A stretch of DNA of 64,000 nt from positions 172,042 to 236,041 of the forward strand of contig JAAOMT010000379.1 in assembly GCA_016748015.1 (NCBI GenBank). Direction: 5' to 3'. Below the pieces are notes generated by a model. It searched no databases and was not told the DNA's origin. It worked only from the letters and a program-made list of their open reading frames with translations. Origin of the DNA: Geosiphon pyriformis. Its lineage: Eukaryota; Glomeromycota; Glomeromycetes; Archaeosporales; Geosiphonaceae. Shown piece by piece: positions 1 through 11,300 of the stretch (positions are counted from its first letter, which is position 1; every line of letters starts with the position of its first letter). The translations under genes were made by a program, and so were the position numbers.

Positions 1-156
1 AAGAGATCCATCGGTAACCAGCAAAATGGTGACTTTTCGTCTGGTACAATTAATGGAGGTTTCAACGATAAGAGATCCATAGGTAATCAACAAAATGGTC
101 AGTTTTCGTCTGGTACAATTAATGGAGGCTTCAACCATAATGGTAATCTCTATTAG
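1..156 (+). CDS. 3' end of a Kex2-type repeat secreted protein (partial)
   Basis: The frame is open from the window edge and encodes 51 residues before TAG at 154-156. It contains two tandem 69-bp (23-residue) units that differ at few positions. Each unit starts with the dibasic pair KR, followed by SIGNQQNG and SSGTINGGFN, and the protein ends HNGNLY. A unit opening with KR after an acidic or polar residue (…GFND|KR…) is the pattern of Kex2-processed repeat proteins, which fungi secrete and cleave into several copies of a peptide. That would place the product in the secretory pathway. The signal peptide and start lie upstream of the window, so secretion is inferred. The Gly/Asn-rich composition recalls the repeat protein at the right edge of the window, but the unit sequence differs. 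Reading frame certain; function tentative. Confidence 0.7.
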   Translation, partial: KRSIGNQQNGDFSSGTINGGFNDKRSIGNQQNGQFSSGTINGGFNHNGNLY

Positions 157-949
157 GTATTATTACGATGCATTCGGTTGTATTTTATCTGATTAGTTTT
201 TAAATAATATAATTTAGGAAAAGATCAAAATTAAATCTCAAATAGATAAAAAATGCCTTTATAAATAGTTTCGCTTTCAATTTTTATAATAGACTTCTAT
301 CATATCAGATTTTAAATTTTGTTATTTGATACAAATAACGCTATTTTTTTTGGGTTTAAAAATTTTCAATCAGTTGCAACTCAAGATTAATAAAAAATAT
401 AACTTTTAATGGATTATTCTTAAGATTGGTTTCATTTAACTATATCTTATTCCATTCTTTTTTTCTCATCATCTCTCAACTGTAACTGGAATTATAAAAA
501 TAAAACTTAGCCAAACAAAATAATTTAATTCAAAAAGTTTGAATTACCTTCATATAAAATAAAAAAACAACTCAATTTAAAACTTAAGAAATTCTATAAT
601 AGTTGGTTTTCTCGGGAATTTGATATAATACCAGAATAATAACCATATCTATGGCATGCATTTTTATTCATAGAAAATCAGAAAAAAAAAGGCTAAATAA
701 ATTTTAAATTAAAACAAGGCTACCCGTTTTCATTTATGCTTATCGTGATATTTATTTGATAAAATATAATGTTATCATACGGCGGTTCAAGTTTTTTTTT
801 AGGCTTATTTTTATGATAACAAAAATAAGATTCGAATTTAATAAAAATCATATTCTGAAGTTTTTTATTATTCTTTGCCTTATTTCAGTATTCAAAACAA
901 GAAGGACAATTAAATAAAATTTGCTAATTTTAAGTGAATTAATTGAATA
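157..949. other. AT-rich intergenic stretch
   Basis: The sequence is AT-rich with short A and T runs. No reading frame with recognisable protein motifs was seen on either strand. Confidence 0.6.
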
Positions 950-954
950 GTGGT

Positions 955-2368
955 TGCCTCTATATTAGGGTATCATCATAATATTAAATATTACTAGTGA
1001 CGCAATATTTTCTCATTATGGGATGGAATATTCCATGCTCATTCGCAAATTTTAGCAGCAAGATCACCATATTTTGGGTTAAAAGGGAAAACAATGCCAT
1101 TATATTCGCAAAACCTAATATTTCACCTAATATTTTTGAAATAATTCTCAGGTAAGGGTTTTCATTTGCTTCAAAGTATTTTGGCCAACATAAATTCATA
1201 TTTGTTATTTTCCTGTTCAGATATATTTATAACGGCGAGATCTCTCTTGATAAACATGGGGCACTTATCATTTTAGAATTGCTTATTACCGCTGACGAAC
1301 TTATTCTAGAGAATTTTGTTAATTCCCTTGAAGACTATTTGATTGAACACCATGCAAAAGAGCTAGAAAACAATTTCACCACTTTGCAGAAAACTTCATT
1401 TATGCATGATTCTCTCAAAAAATTACAAAATTTCTGCACCGCCATAGCTGCTAACAATCCAGCTATAGCCTTTAACTCGCAAGATAACTCTTTCCTCAAT
1501 TTTAAACCGGGATGACCTAAATATAGAAGAATTTAAGATATGGGAAAAGATTGTGGAATGGGGAGTTGCTAAATTAGAACCAAATATTCAGATGAAAAAA
1601 GTTCTCAACTGGACAGATGAAAAATTTAACGCCTTTAAGGAATCCATTTAAAGACTTCTACCTTTAATCTGCTTCTTTAACATATCTTCAGTTGACTTTT
1701 ATCACAAAGTAAAACCTTTTGCAAGAATCTTACCTGGAACTTTACATGAAGATCTTTTACATCATTATCTTGTACCGGGTAGCCATCAAAAGTCTGTAGA
1801 CGCTCAGAAAATACGTTTTTCTCGATCAAATGTTGATTCAAAGCTTTTTCAATCGCATAATATAAAACAGCTCGATCATTGGATTCAAGGCAAAGATAAA
1901 AATACTCCTTTTGATAATCGAATTGGAAATAGTTTCAATTGTTACTTCGAGGCAGTCAAGACTGATTCACTCCAGCCAATTTTCATCCATTATGCGATGA
2001 TAAAGGAGCAACAGTAAGCGTAATCAAAGTGAAAGGAACTGGTCAGCTAATTGGCGGCTATAACCCACAATGGTGGCATTCTAAGAATACTTGGTTGGAG
2101 GGGAAAGAAAGTTTTATTTTTTCCCTTGGAGATGGCAAAGCTGGAAATGCTAAACTTGGCCAGAATTGGACCTTATGGTTAGTTAAATCATGGACCCTAT
2201 TTTGGAAATGGTAATATTGGTTTGTGGGGCAATGACTTTAAAAGTGGTTCAGGATGCCATTGTAAAAAAGTAACAGATTATGAGCATGCTATAATGCCTG
2301 GGTAAGAAAATCATATGGTGAATTTCTCATTGAAGGAGTATGAAGTTTTTCAAATAATAAAAAGATAA
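955..2368 (+). pseudogene. BTB-BACK-TLDc protein, broken copy
   Basis: Pieces of all three domains appear in the right order. The BTB part includes FHAHSQILAARSPYF (about 1030) and, after a 69-bp GT-AG intron (1152-1220), YIYNGEISLDKHGALIILEL. The BACK region runs about 1300-1720 (IWEKIVEWGVAKLEPN, SVDFYHKVKPFARILPG). The TLDc domain has VIKVKGTGQLIGGYNPQWW, ESFIFSLGDG, HGPYFGNGNIGLWG and ends KEYEVFQIIKR at 2366-2368. In intact relatives the BTB domain mediates oligomerisation and cullin-3 binding, and TLDc is linked to oxidative-stress or V-ATPase functions. Lesions: a frameshift after SPYF in the BTB part, a frameshift near 1495, an in-frame TAA near 1649, a TGA near 1967, and stops or frameshifts near 2185 and 2302. 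No single frame exceeds about 80 codons, so the locus is dead. An inverted partial copy of its BACK region lies at 7095-7310. Confidence 0.85.
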
Positions 2369-2740
2369 ACTAGCTTTTATTTAATTTGATTATAAGAATG
2401 ATAAGAATAATAATTGGTATTAAAAATACTCTAATTCGAATTTTGAATTTTTATTCTTTTGTGAGTTATTATCTATATTATATATTATATTTCTTAAAAT
2501 TATGAAATTTAATTAATTTTTGATATTTACAAAAGTTTTTAAATTATTAGATTGATATCCATGTATATAGAGCAATAACAGGAATTAGAATATAAATTGC
2601 TCAATCTGAAATTCCTAAAGATGTCACACAAAGCAAATTTAATTTATGAAGCATTACTTACTAGACAATGCTAAGCCTCTATTCATTCGTTGGAAAACTT
2701 TATTCTTTTGAAAATTCAGAAAATTCAGAAAATATTAAAT
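2369..2740. other. Spacer between two convergent loci
   Basis: This is an AT-rich spacer between the BTB-TLDc relic (+) and the P450 (-), so the two loci converge here. No coding motif was seen. Confidence 0.6.
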
Positions 2741-4896
2741 TTAAATGATATCAAAGATTATACCTGAAATGACAATAAATGCCTTGTGATCTTGAGAAAT
2801 TTTGTTTGATAGCATAGTCTCAATTTCGGGATGCCTCGGAATAAAACGAACAAAATAAGGTTTAGGAAATTGAAATATAGACTCGGGAGAAGTGCTCAAG
2901 TCAATAGGAATAGATTTTCCCATTGAATCTTGATTTGCATTTTCGATTTTAAAAGCCCAGAGTAGCATGCTTGAGAGATAGAGTAATTCGAGTTCAGCCT
3001 GTACAGAGTTTTTATTTTAAAAAAAAAAGGAGAAATTAGATATTCGTTCCAAAATCTCTAATTGACCATTGAAACTTACTAAATAAATTCCGGTACATGT
3101 TCGTCTTCCAACTGAAAATGTATAATGATCTCGAGTTTTATAGGAACCTTTTGCCGAAATGGCAAAAACTTCTTTTGAGTCCATAAATCGATCTGGATTG
3201 AAAATATCGGGATTTTTGTACCGATTCTTGTCCGAGTTCAAAGCGTAAATATTCAAAACAATTCTTGAATTTTTTGGAATTTGATATCCCATATATGTAT
3301 CATCTTGCTCAAGATACCTAAAGACTGCTCGGACCTAGAAAAAATAGAGATACCATTCATTAATTTTTGAAACAGCATGGCATTAAACGATATTAAAAGA
3401 ATGTTTCAGAACCGGAGGAGCCCAACGAAGAGTTTCTTTAATGAGGGATTGGATATATAAAAGGGAACTAAAGTCGGAAGTAGTTGGCAAACGTTTATCT
3501 CCAACTGCTATATCTAATTCTTCATGAGCTTTTTTCTGAAACTCTGGATTGTTTGCCAAATTTGCAATAAGCCAACCAATATTATTTGAAACAGTTTCCT
3601 ATTATATATTTATAAACTAATCGTTAATACTCAATTCTTTTAAACAAAAAAATAGTTAGATTAAAATAAAATATAATTTATGACTTACTGTTCCTGCAAT
3701 TAAAAAAAGTTCACACAATTTAATCACATCTAATTCATCCATTAACCCTTCATCCTGCCTCATCAAAAAATCTCGAGCAACACATGGCTTCTTTTCTGGA
3801 TCATTTTCTACCCTTTTCAACAAGCCTCGCGTTACTGCTTCCCACTCTTCACGTAATTTAAGAGTTTTTAAATACTCCTTTCGAAAGGGAGGAAATGAAT
3901 ATAGAATTGGGTAATTATTTGCAAATAGAGTTTTGAGTGTCGCTAGTTCAAAGGTTGTATTAAAGAATTGGACTAACTGTTTATAAAGGGGATCTTGTAA
4001 ATTTTCAAATTTAATTCCAAAAATAACATTTACAATAATATTAAATGATGTGAAATGGAGGTAATGAGAAGGATTGATTCCTTTTGGTTTATTATTAGTA
4101 TCCTTTAAAATCATCAAGACCAGGTCGTGGGTGCATTCAGCTATAAGACTAGAGTAAGATTCGACTTTTCTTTGATTTAAAAAATCGTGTACTTTTGAAG
4201 GTAACAAAAAAAAATTCAAAATTAACTCTGAAAAATATTTTTGAGGATAAATAAAGGTAAAAATTTTGTTTCCTAACCTAACGGCGTCATTTTTCTATAC
4301 CATTCATTATAAGGTGAAGAAGAAAAACCCTTATTGCGGCGTAAAAGGTTAAACAAATATTGACTTGGATGAGAAGAATAAATCGCACCTCCTATTAATT
4401 GATAAATTGATTAATTTCGAAATAGTTATAAACTCTTTGATAAAAAAAAGCAGAGTCACGTTTTAAAAGAAGGTCGTCAACGACTTGAACATTATTGAGG
4501 ATAATCCAACGCATAGGACCAAAATAAATCATGAATATGTCACCACACGTTTCCCTCCATTCAACAAATCTATAAATAATAATAATAATTTAATCTTTAT
4601 TAATAAAATGAGTGATTATAACATTTAATTCTAATAAATATGAAATTAAAAAAGGACGCAAACTTTTGAGCCATATTACTTCTCAGCAAAAAAAGGTGTC
4701 CTAATCAAATTTTTTTAAAAAAAGTCAAAAATTTGGGAATTTTCTATAAAGAAAAAACCCAAAAATTTTTACCAAAAACCGGAATTGCTCCTGGTGGCAC
4801 AGGCAACTGCTTCCCATCATATATTTTTGCTTTCGAAGATTTGATTTTATAAAAGTAAAATGCGACAATTAAAACGATAATGTAAAAGAAAGCCAT
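2741..4896 (-). CDS. Cytochrome P450 monooxygenase
   Basis: Eight exons join in frame: 4896-4773, 4700-4664, 4569-4460, 4391-4278, 4227-3689, 3598-3413, 3334-3080 and 2998-2741. They give about 540 residues, the usual P450 length. Introns are 50-94 bp and GT-AG. The N-terminus is a hydrophobic anchor (MAFFYIIVLIVAFYFY) followed by a proline hinge LPVPPGAIP, typical of ER-anchored microsomal P450s. The I-helix oxygen-binding motif AGTET (about 306-310) is split by an intron. The K-helix ExxR is ETLRW (about 363), the meander holds FNPDRF, and the heme-binding loop FSVGRRTCTG carries the ligand Cys at about 450. The enzyme should use a P450 reductase to oxidise a lipophilic substrate, which cannot be predicted. 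The donors at 4663 (GTTTGC) and 3412 (GTTCTG) are weak but are the only ones that keep frame and family spacing. No disabling mutation was found. Confidence 0.9.
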
Positions 4897-7094
4897 AGTA
4901 AACTGTAATATTCAAAATCTCTTATGGATTTTAAATGTATAGTAACATTTCAGCGTTTTTAGGTTTAGAGAGGAAACTATTTATACAAATTCTGGTGAAT
5001 ATCTCTATCTGTTCATCATCAGGGTTTTTTTGATTTGCATAACTTTTGTTTATTAAGCTATTTTCTCTATATTAAAACTATCATCAAAACAGTTTTTATA
5101 TAAACAGGCCTGAATTATTATTTTTTCTAACAAATAGGGTAAATATAATCAATTTGTAAATTTTAATAAGTCAACATTTGACTTTTTTCCTGATGAAAAA
5201 GCTTTAAGCAAACAACCTATCCAAATATCCCCATGATTTCAATGAATGGCAAACATGTGGAATAAAATATTAATGCTTAGATACAGAAGCTGTTTTTCTT
5301 TATATTTTAAAAAAACTTTACGAGACCTTTTCAATTAATGAATCTATTACTAGAGTTTTTTAAATTTCACAAGCTCATTAGATTATATGAGAAAATGAGA
5401 GACCAAAAATTCTCGTCCATAATGTATCGTGCTGCCTTGTAAAAATCATCTTTTACCAAGTTAAAGATGATTTAAAATATATTGAACCCTCAAATTTTTA
5501 TATAACAATAAAAATAGTAAAAATAATAATGGGGCTATATTGATTTGTATACAATTAGTGATATTTTATTTATTATATTATTTAATTATAAAATCACGTT
5601 AAAAATGTCAATTAATGAGATATATTTAAATTTCTTTTACCTAGCTTTAGTACCATTACTTATCATCAAATCTAGTATTTGTTTGTATTGGAAAAAAATG
5701 TAAATTTATTTACTTTCTATCGACACGAAATCACAAATGATCCGAAAATTACCCCAAAATTTTATTTTAGTGCTTTTCTTCTTTTTCATATGAATCAAAA
5801 AAACATAAAGATTTATCTAATCTCAATTGTAGAAAGTTATAAATTGATAAAGGAAAAAAAGTTTTAATTATCTCAAATTAAACATAATGTTTCATTATCT
5901 TTTAATCTTTTAATCTTCTAATATTCATAAAAAGGAAATTTTAAAAGTCAATAGAAAATCTCTGATCGTGTTTGATAAACAAGCTTTAACTTGAATTTGA
6001 CACGCGAGTAAAATCACAAGCCTCTTTCTTATATTCAAGCTCATGATTCAAGAGAAAAATCAAGCTCTGATTGATAATCTAACACTACCCCAAATTATTA
6101 TCTAAACTCATCAATTAATCCAAAAACGAAAAAGTAATAGAATAGAACTTTGAGAGATTTCATGGAATATTTAAGAGATTATGATGGTAAAAAAGTTACC
6201 TTAAGGTAAAAGAAATCAGTTCGTCTATCATATCTTCCTAAGGAACCTTGTTTGTTTTTCTTATAAAATAAGATCTCACGATATTTTAAATATGTTCCAT
6301 TTTAGAAGGTGCCCAATCTAATCACCCCAAAAAAAAGGTTTTTTTGATATCTAGTGTTTAATTTGGTTATGGTATGGTGTAATATAAAAATTTTTCCTCA
6401 GTCGCTTAGAGATATTAAGGTCTGTTTTTTCTATACTAATTTTCAAAGATATTTATGTTTATGAAGATAACCATCTTTCTAAAAAAATTTAACACATCTC
6501 TTGCGTAGCTAAGGTATAAGGAAAAGAAAATACGAGGGATGGAATTTTACTCGTCCTAATATTTTAATGTATCTTTCATGTTTTTCACATAAATTTCAGC
6601 TGAAAATATTCATATTAATTGAATAAAGTGCTTTTGAAAAGATTTGCTTATAATTATGAAATAGATTAAACATTATCCATTAAAACTAAATTAAATTGTT
6701 TCTTATGAAAATATATGAATGATACTTAAAAAATTAATTTTTTATTTTTATTTTTTAAGTAAATCTTAATATTTGTATAAAATTTATATTTTTTTAATTT
6801 CAATTGATGATTATTTGTGTATACTATAAAAGATTTTTTAAAATATTAAAAATCAAAACATAAATGATTTAATTGGAATAATTTAAAGTTTTTTTTTTAT
6901 ATTTTTAACTTTTTATTTATCAATAACATTAATAACATTTGGTTATTTAAAAAAATTTATTATAATCAAATATTTATTCTAAAATAAAAATAATATTATA
7001 AAGATATTTATAAAACAAATGCATAAAATAATTTATTATACATCAAGTTTTTTACATAATTTATTTTTAACATCTCAAATTTATGATTTATTAT
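4897..7094. other. Upstream region of the P450 and AT-rich intergenic DNA
   Basis: About 2.2 kb of AT-rich sequence with homopolymer runs. The part just above 4896 must contain the P450 promoter, but no clear element was recognised. A 62-codon open frame at 5679-5867 has low-complexity composition and no motif, so it is not called. Confidence 0.5.
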
Positions 7095-7310
7095 ACATCG
7101 TTTTACTTTGTGATAAAAGTCAACTAAAGATATTTTAAAGAAACAGATTAAAGGTAGAAGTCTTTCAATGGATTCCTTAAAGGCGTTAAAGTTTTTATCT
7201 GAATATTGTTATCCAATTTAGCAACTCCCAATTCCACAATCTTTCCCCATATTTCAGATTCTTCTATATTTAAATAATCCTGGGCTAAATTGAGGAAAGA
7301 GCATTTTCAC
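7095..7310 (-). pseudogene. Inverted partial copy of the BTB-BACK gene
   Basis: Read on the minus strand, this stretch matches 1490-1715 (+) closely. Shared blocks include aaatatagaagaat, aaagattgtggaat, aacgcctttaaggaatccat, agacttctacctttaatct and gttgacttttatcacaaagt. It encodes pieces of a BACK domain (IWGKIVELGVAKLD) with a deletion of about 20 bp relative to the 1.5-kb copy and several frame breaks. It is therefore a second, truncated and inverted relic about 5.5 kb away. Confidence 0.8.
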
Positions 7311-7315
7311 TAAGG

Positions 7316-7690
7316 GATTGATAATGAGATAAATGTTAAAGAATTTGTTGAAATGGTATCAAAGGTTCGAAATTATAATTACGCTTCTGATTCAAGCAAT
7401 GACCAAAAAAACTGGTATAAATCTAAAGATATTTACTAATTTTCTAATAAATATTTGTCTAATCAAGATGATACATTGATCAAACTTTTTTACTTGGAAT
7501 TGCACACATTAAAAACAAATATGGAATACTTGAACCTTTGTTCTGTTTTAGCGATGTTAACATTATTAATAAAGGTAGAATCCGATGAAAAAACTTTCAA
7601 AGTGATCTTAACTGTCATTTTCTTATAAAAGAAATTTCAGATTTTGACATTAAATTAGTGTTGAAGCATTAAGGTCAAAGGTTGTTAAGT
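7316..7690 (+). pseudogene. Possible N-terminal relic of a Sel1/kinase gene
   Basis: Plus-strand frames give KEFVEMVSKVRNYNYAS, then KYLSNQDDTLIKLFYLG and KNKYGILEPL, broken by stops and frame changes. The segment NQDDTLIKLFYLG...KNKYGI resembles the region just before the first Sel1 unit of fungal Sel1/kinase proteins (compare HHILLGFSLEYGIGT in the gene at 8.3-13.3 kb). The resemblance is weak and short. The segment may instead be an unrelated decayed gene. Confidence 0.3.
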
Positions 7691-8301
7691 TAGCATTTTA
7701 CTAGTTTGTTAATTAAGAAAGTAGAATAAGGTTTCATAAAAATTCAGGGTTACTATTAAAAATAAACATTACAATCATTTGCCAAGATTGATTTTCTCAC
7801 AAGTTTTTGACTTTCAGAATAACTCAGACAATATAAAGTTGATCAATAATTTGATTAATTGAATTTTTTGCTTCTCTATTTTTCCAAACCTTATATTTCA
7901 CATTTTTGGTTAAAGATTAAATCTTTATAGCTTAAACTCTACATCCAATACAGGATATCAGCTTATTAATTATATCATTCTCTGTTTTAAAAGAGAGTTT
8001 AGCATAGGATGTAAATAAAGTATTCTAATTTCAAATTGGCTATATATCGTATGAAAATAAATTTTTCTGGAAACTGAAACTAAAACGAAAAGTTCAAATT
8101 TTTTGTCAAAGAGTTTAGTCGTCAGAAATCTATAATACTTTTATATTATTAAACTGTTATTTTGATGAATGCTGAAATAAAAATTGGAGTAGGTGAATTA
8201 AAATAAATACGTTTTAAATTCCCTTAACTAATAAAATTATATATTATAATTTTTATAAATGACCAATTCTTCGTTCATCTATTTCAAACCAGAATGAAAT
8301 A
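7691..8301. other. Intergenic, downstream of the Sel1/kinase gene
   Basis: AT-rich sequence with no recognisable gene. It should hold the 3' end of the Sel1/kinase transcript. Confidence 0.5.
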
Positions 8302-11300
8302 TCAAATAGCACAATCCAGAGCTGGAAAAAAAGACTTTTAAATTAAAAAAAATTCTTAGCCATTAATTATGATAAATGAAAGTCTTACCATTCGTTGAAA
8401 ATCTAGATTTTGGGATTAATCGGCTTCTATATCTTGTCGCATCATGTTGAGCACCTTTTATCTCTTCGGAATAAACTCTTTTCTCACGGACGGTTTCACT
8501 TAAGTTACAGTTATCGCGAGCAGCAATAACTCTTTGTTGAAGTTCTTCTGCGGTGTCACGGTATTGGGGATCCCAATGCCAATTTTTTTCAATCATTTTC
8601 TGAATACATTCAGGTGTATGTTTCTTGATTATAGGACGCTTTCCATCAATCACAGCAAATTGAACGTTAATAGGATATGTGTCGTGCAAAGGTCTTTCTC
8701 CCGAAATAATTTCACAGGAAATGATAGCAAAGCTGTATATATCGCTATACTTAGTATGAGAACCCCCTTTGCAAATTTCGGGCGCAAGATACTCGAGAAC
8801 ACCAAAAATTTTTCCAGACCGTGGAGCATAATCTGCAGGACGACAGAGTCCAAGATCAGAAATGACAACTTTTAAGGGATTTTTTTTCAAAACAAGAATA
8901 TTTCCAGGATGTAAGTCCCCATGCACCAGTTTTGATTCATGAATAAATCTTAGGCCACCAGCGATTTGAAAAAGAATACAAAGAAACATGTCCCAAGTAA
9001 GATTGTCTTCGTTCAACTTGAGAAAAGCATTGAGATCCCCGTGTTCCGCAAACGGTAAAACCATACCATATCCATTGGTTGTAACATCTTTGGTTATTCC
9101 ATAGCATTCAAGGATGTATTTGCAAGTGGCACTCTTATGATGCGCAATAAACTATACAAATATAGTTTTTAGTGTTAGAAAAGAAAGAGGGATAATAAAA
9201 ATCACATAGATTTCTTAAAAGGAAATACCTCATCTGAATTGATATGTTCAATATTTTGGCTATCTTTAAGATATTTCAAAGCAACCTTTGTAACACCAGT
9301 TCGTTCATACTTTTGAATTTTCTCGTCCCAAAATAGAATTCTGCCTCTCTCCCATCTACCTTCTTTCACAGTACCAAATCCTCCCGCTCCTACCTGATCT
9401 AAATATATAATCTCATCAGGAGAAATCCATTCCAAACAGCCTCTGCAGTTTTCAGAATTTCGCTGTGTGTATAGTATATACTGATCAATATTATCATTTC
9501 CACTTTTCCATGTGTCCCAAATCTGTGAAAATCGTGATGTTTCACAAGATACACACCAAAGTGGATCTTTTAATGTTCTATAGCATTCTAGACATTTCGG
9601 CAATCCGGCTTTAAAGATATCCTCCCTTTTATATGTATCACAAAATGGACATATAGGAGATCCATCAATGATTATGCCCAAGTTGCCACATTTAAAACAC
9701 TTGAATTCATCCGAGAGCTGGTCAAAAAAACCTTCAAAATTTAAAAATTCCTGCGAATTATCTGGATATTTAAAGCCTCGATTTTGGAATCGTAAAAGTT
9801 TATATTCCAAATTGTTTTGATCCACTAAAGTAAGGTCATGAACATTTAAATCAACAAAATCACTATGAAAACAAAAGCTATTCGCTTCTGCTGCTTTTAA
9901 ATAGAGTTCAAAGGCTTTTCCTAGGTTTCTTGTGGTTCCCCATCCACTTTGATAACACCATCCAAGGTTATATTTTGCATTTTGATTTCCCGCCTCTGCT
10001 GTTTTTAAAAAGGATTGAAACGTTTCTTCCAGATTTTTCACTATTCCCCATCCATTTTGCTGATCTTTTATCGTTTCTTGTTCATTTAGACGATATTCTC
10101 TAAGAGCGATATGTCCAAGTAAACTTCCTGCCTTTGCTGCTTTTGAATAGATTTCTAATGCTTTTTCTGAATTTTTTATCGTTCCCCTTCCATTGGCATA
10201 ACAATTTGCAAGATTGTATTGTGCATTTAAATGTCCCATCTCTGCTGCTTTTGAATAGAGATCAAATGCTTTTTCCTCATTTTTTATCGTTCCCCTTCCA
10301 TTGGCATAACAAAGTGCAAGATTGTATTGTGCATTTAAATGTTCCATCTCTGCTGCTTTTGAATAGAGTTCAAATGCTGTTGCTAAATTTTTTGTCGTTC
10401 CCCTTCCATTATCATAACAAAGTGCAAGATTGTATTGTGCATTTAAATGTCCCGCCTCTGCTGCTTTTGAATAAAGTTCAAATGCTTTTTCTGAATTTCT
10501 CGTCGTTCCTTTTCCATTAGCATAACAAAGCGCAAGATTATATTGTGCAAGTGTATTACCCTCCCCTGCAGCTTTTGAATAGAGTTCATATGCTTTTTCT
10601 GAATTTTTTGTCGTTCCCCTTCCATTAGCATAACAAAGTGCAAGATTGAATTGTGCATTTAAATGTCCCGCCTCTACTGCTTTTGAATAGAGTTCAAATG
10701 CTTTTTCTGAATTTTTTGTCGTTCCCCTTCCATTAGCATACCAATTTGCAAGATTGTATTGTGCATTTAAATGTCCCGCCTCTGCAGCTTTTAAAAAGAG
10801 TTTAAATGCTTTTCCCTCATTTTTTGTCGTTCCCCTTCCATTAGCATAACAATTTGCAAGATTGAATTGTGCATTTAAATGTCCCATCTCTGCTGCTTTT
10901 GACCAGAGTTCAAATGCTTTTTCTGGGTTTTTTATCGTTCCCCTTCCGTTAGCATACCAATTTGCGAGATTGTATTGTGCATTTAAATGTCCTCCCTCTG
11001 CAGCTTTTGAATAGAGTTTAAGTGCTTTTTTTGAATTTTTTGTCGTTCCCCTTCCATTAGCATAACAAAGTGCAAGATTGAATTGTGCATTTAAATGTCC
11101 CGCCTTTGCTGCTTTTGAATAGAATTCAATTGCTTTTTCTGAATTAGTTATCGTTCCTCTTCCATAATCATAACAAAGCGCAAGATTGTATTGTGCATTT
11201 AAATGTCCCGCCTCTGCTGCTTTTAAATAAAGTTTAAATGCTTTTTTCTCATTTTTTGTCGTTCCCCTTCCGTTGGCATAACAAAGTGCAAGTTTGTATT

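Noticed and set aside
8534-8875. Plus-strand frame of 113 codons
   Set aside because: It lies antisense to the kinase catalytic domain and has no motif.
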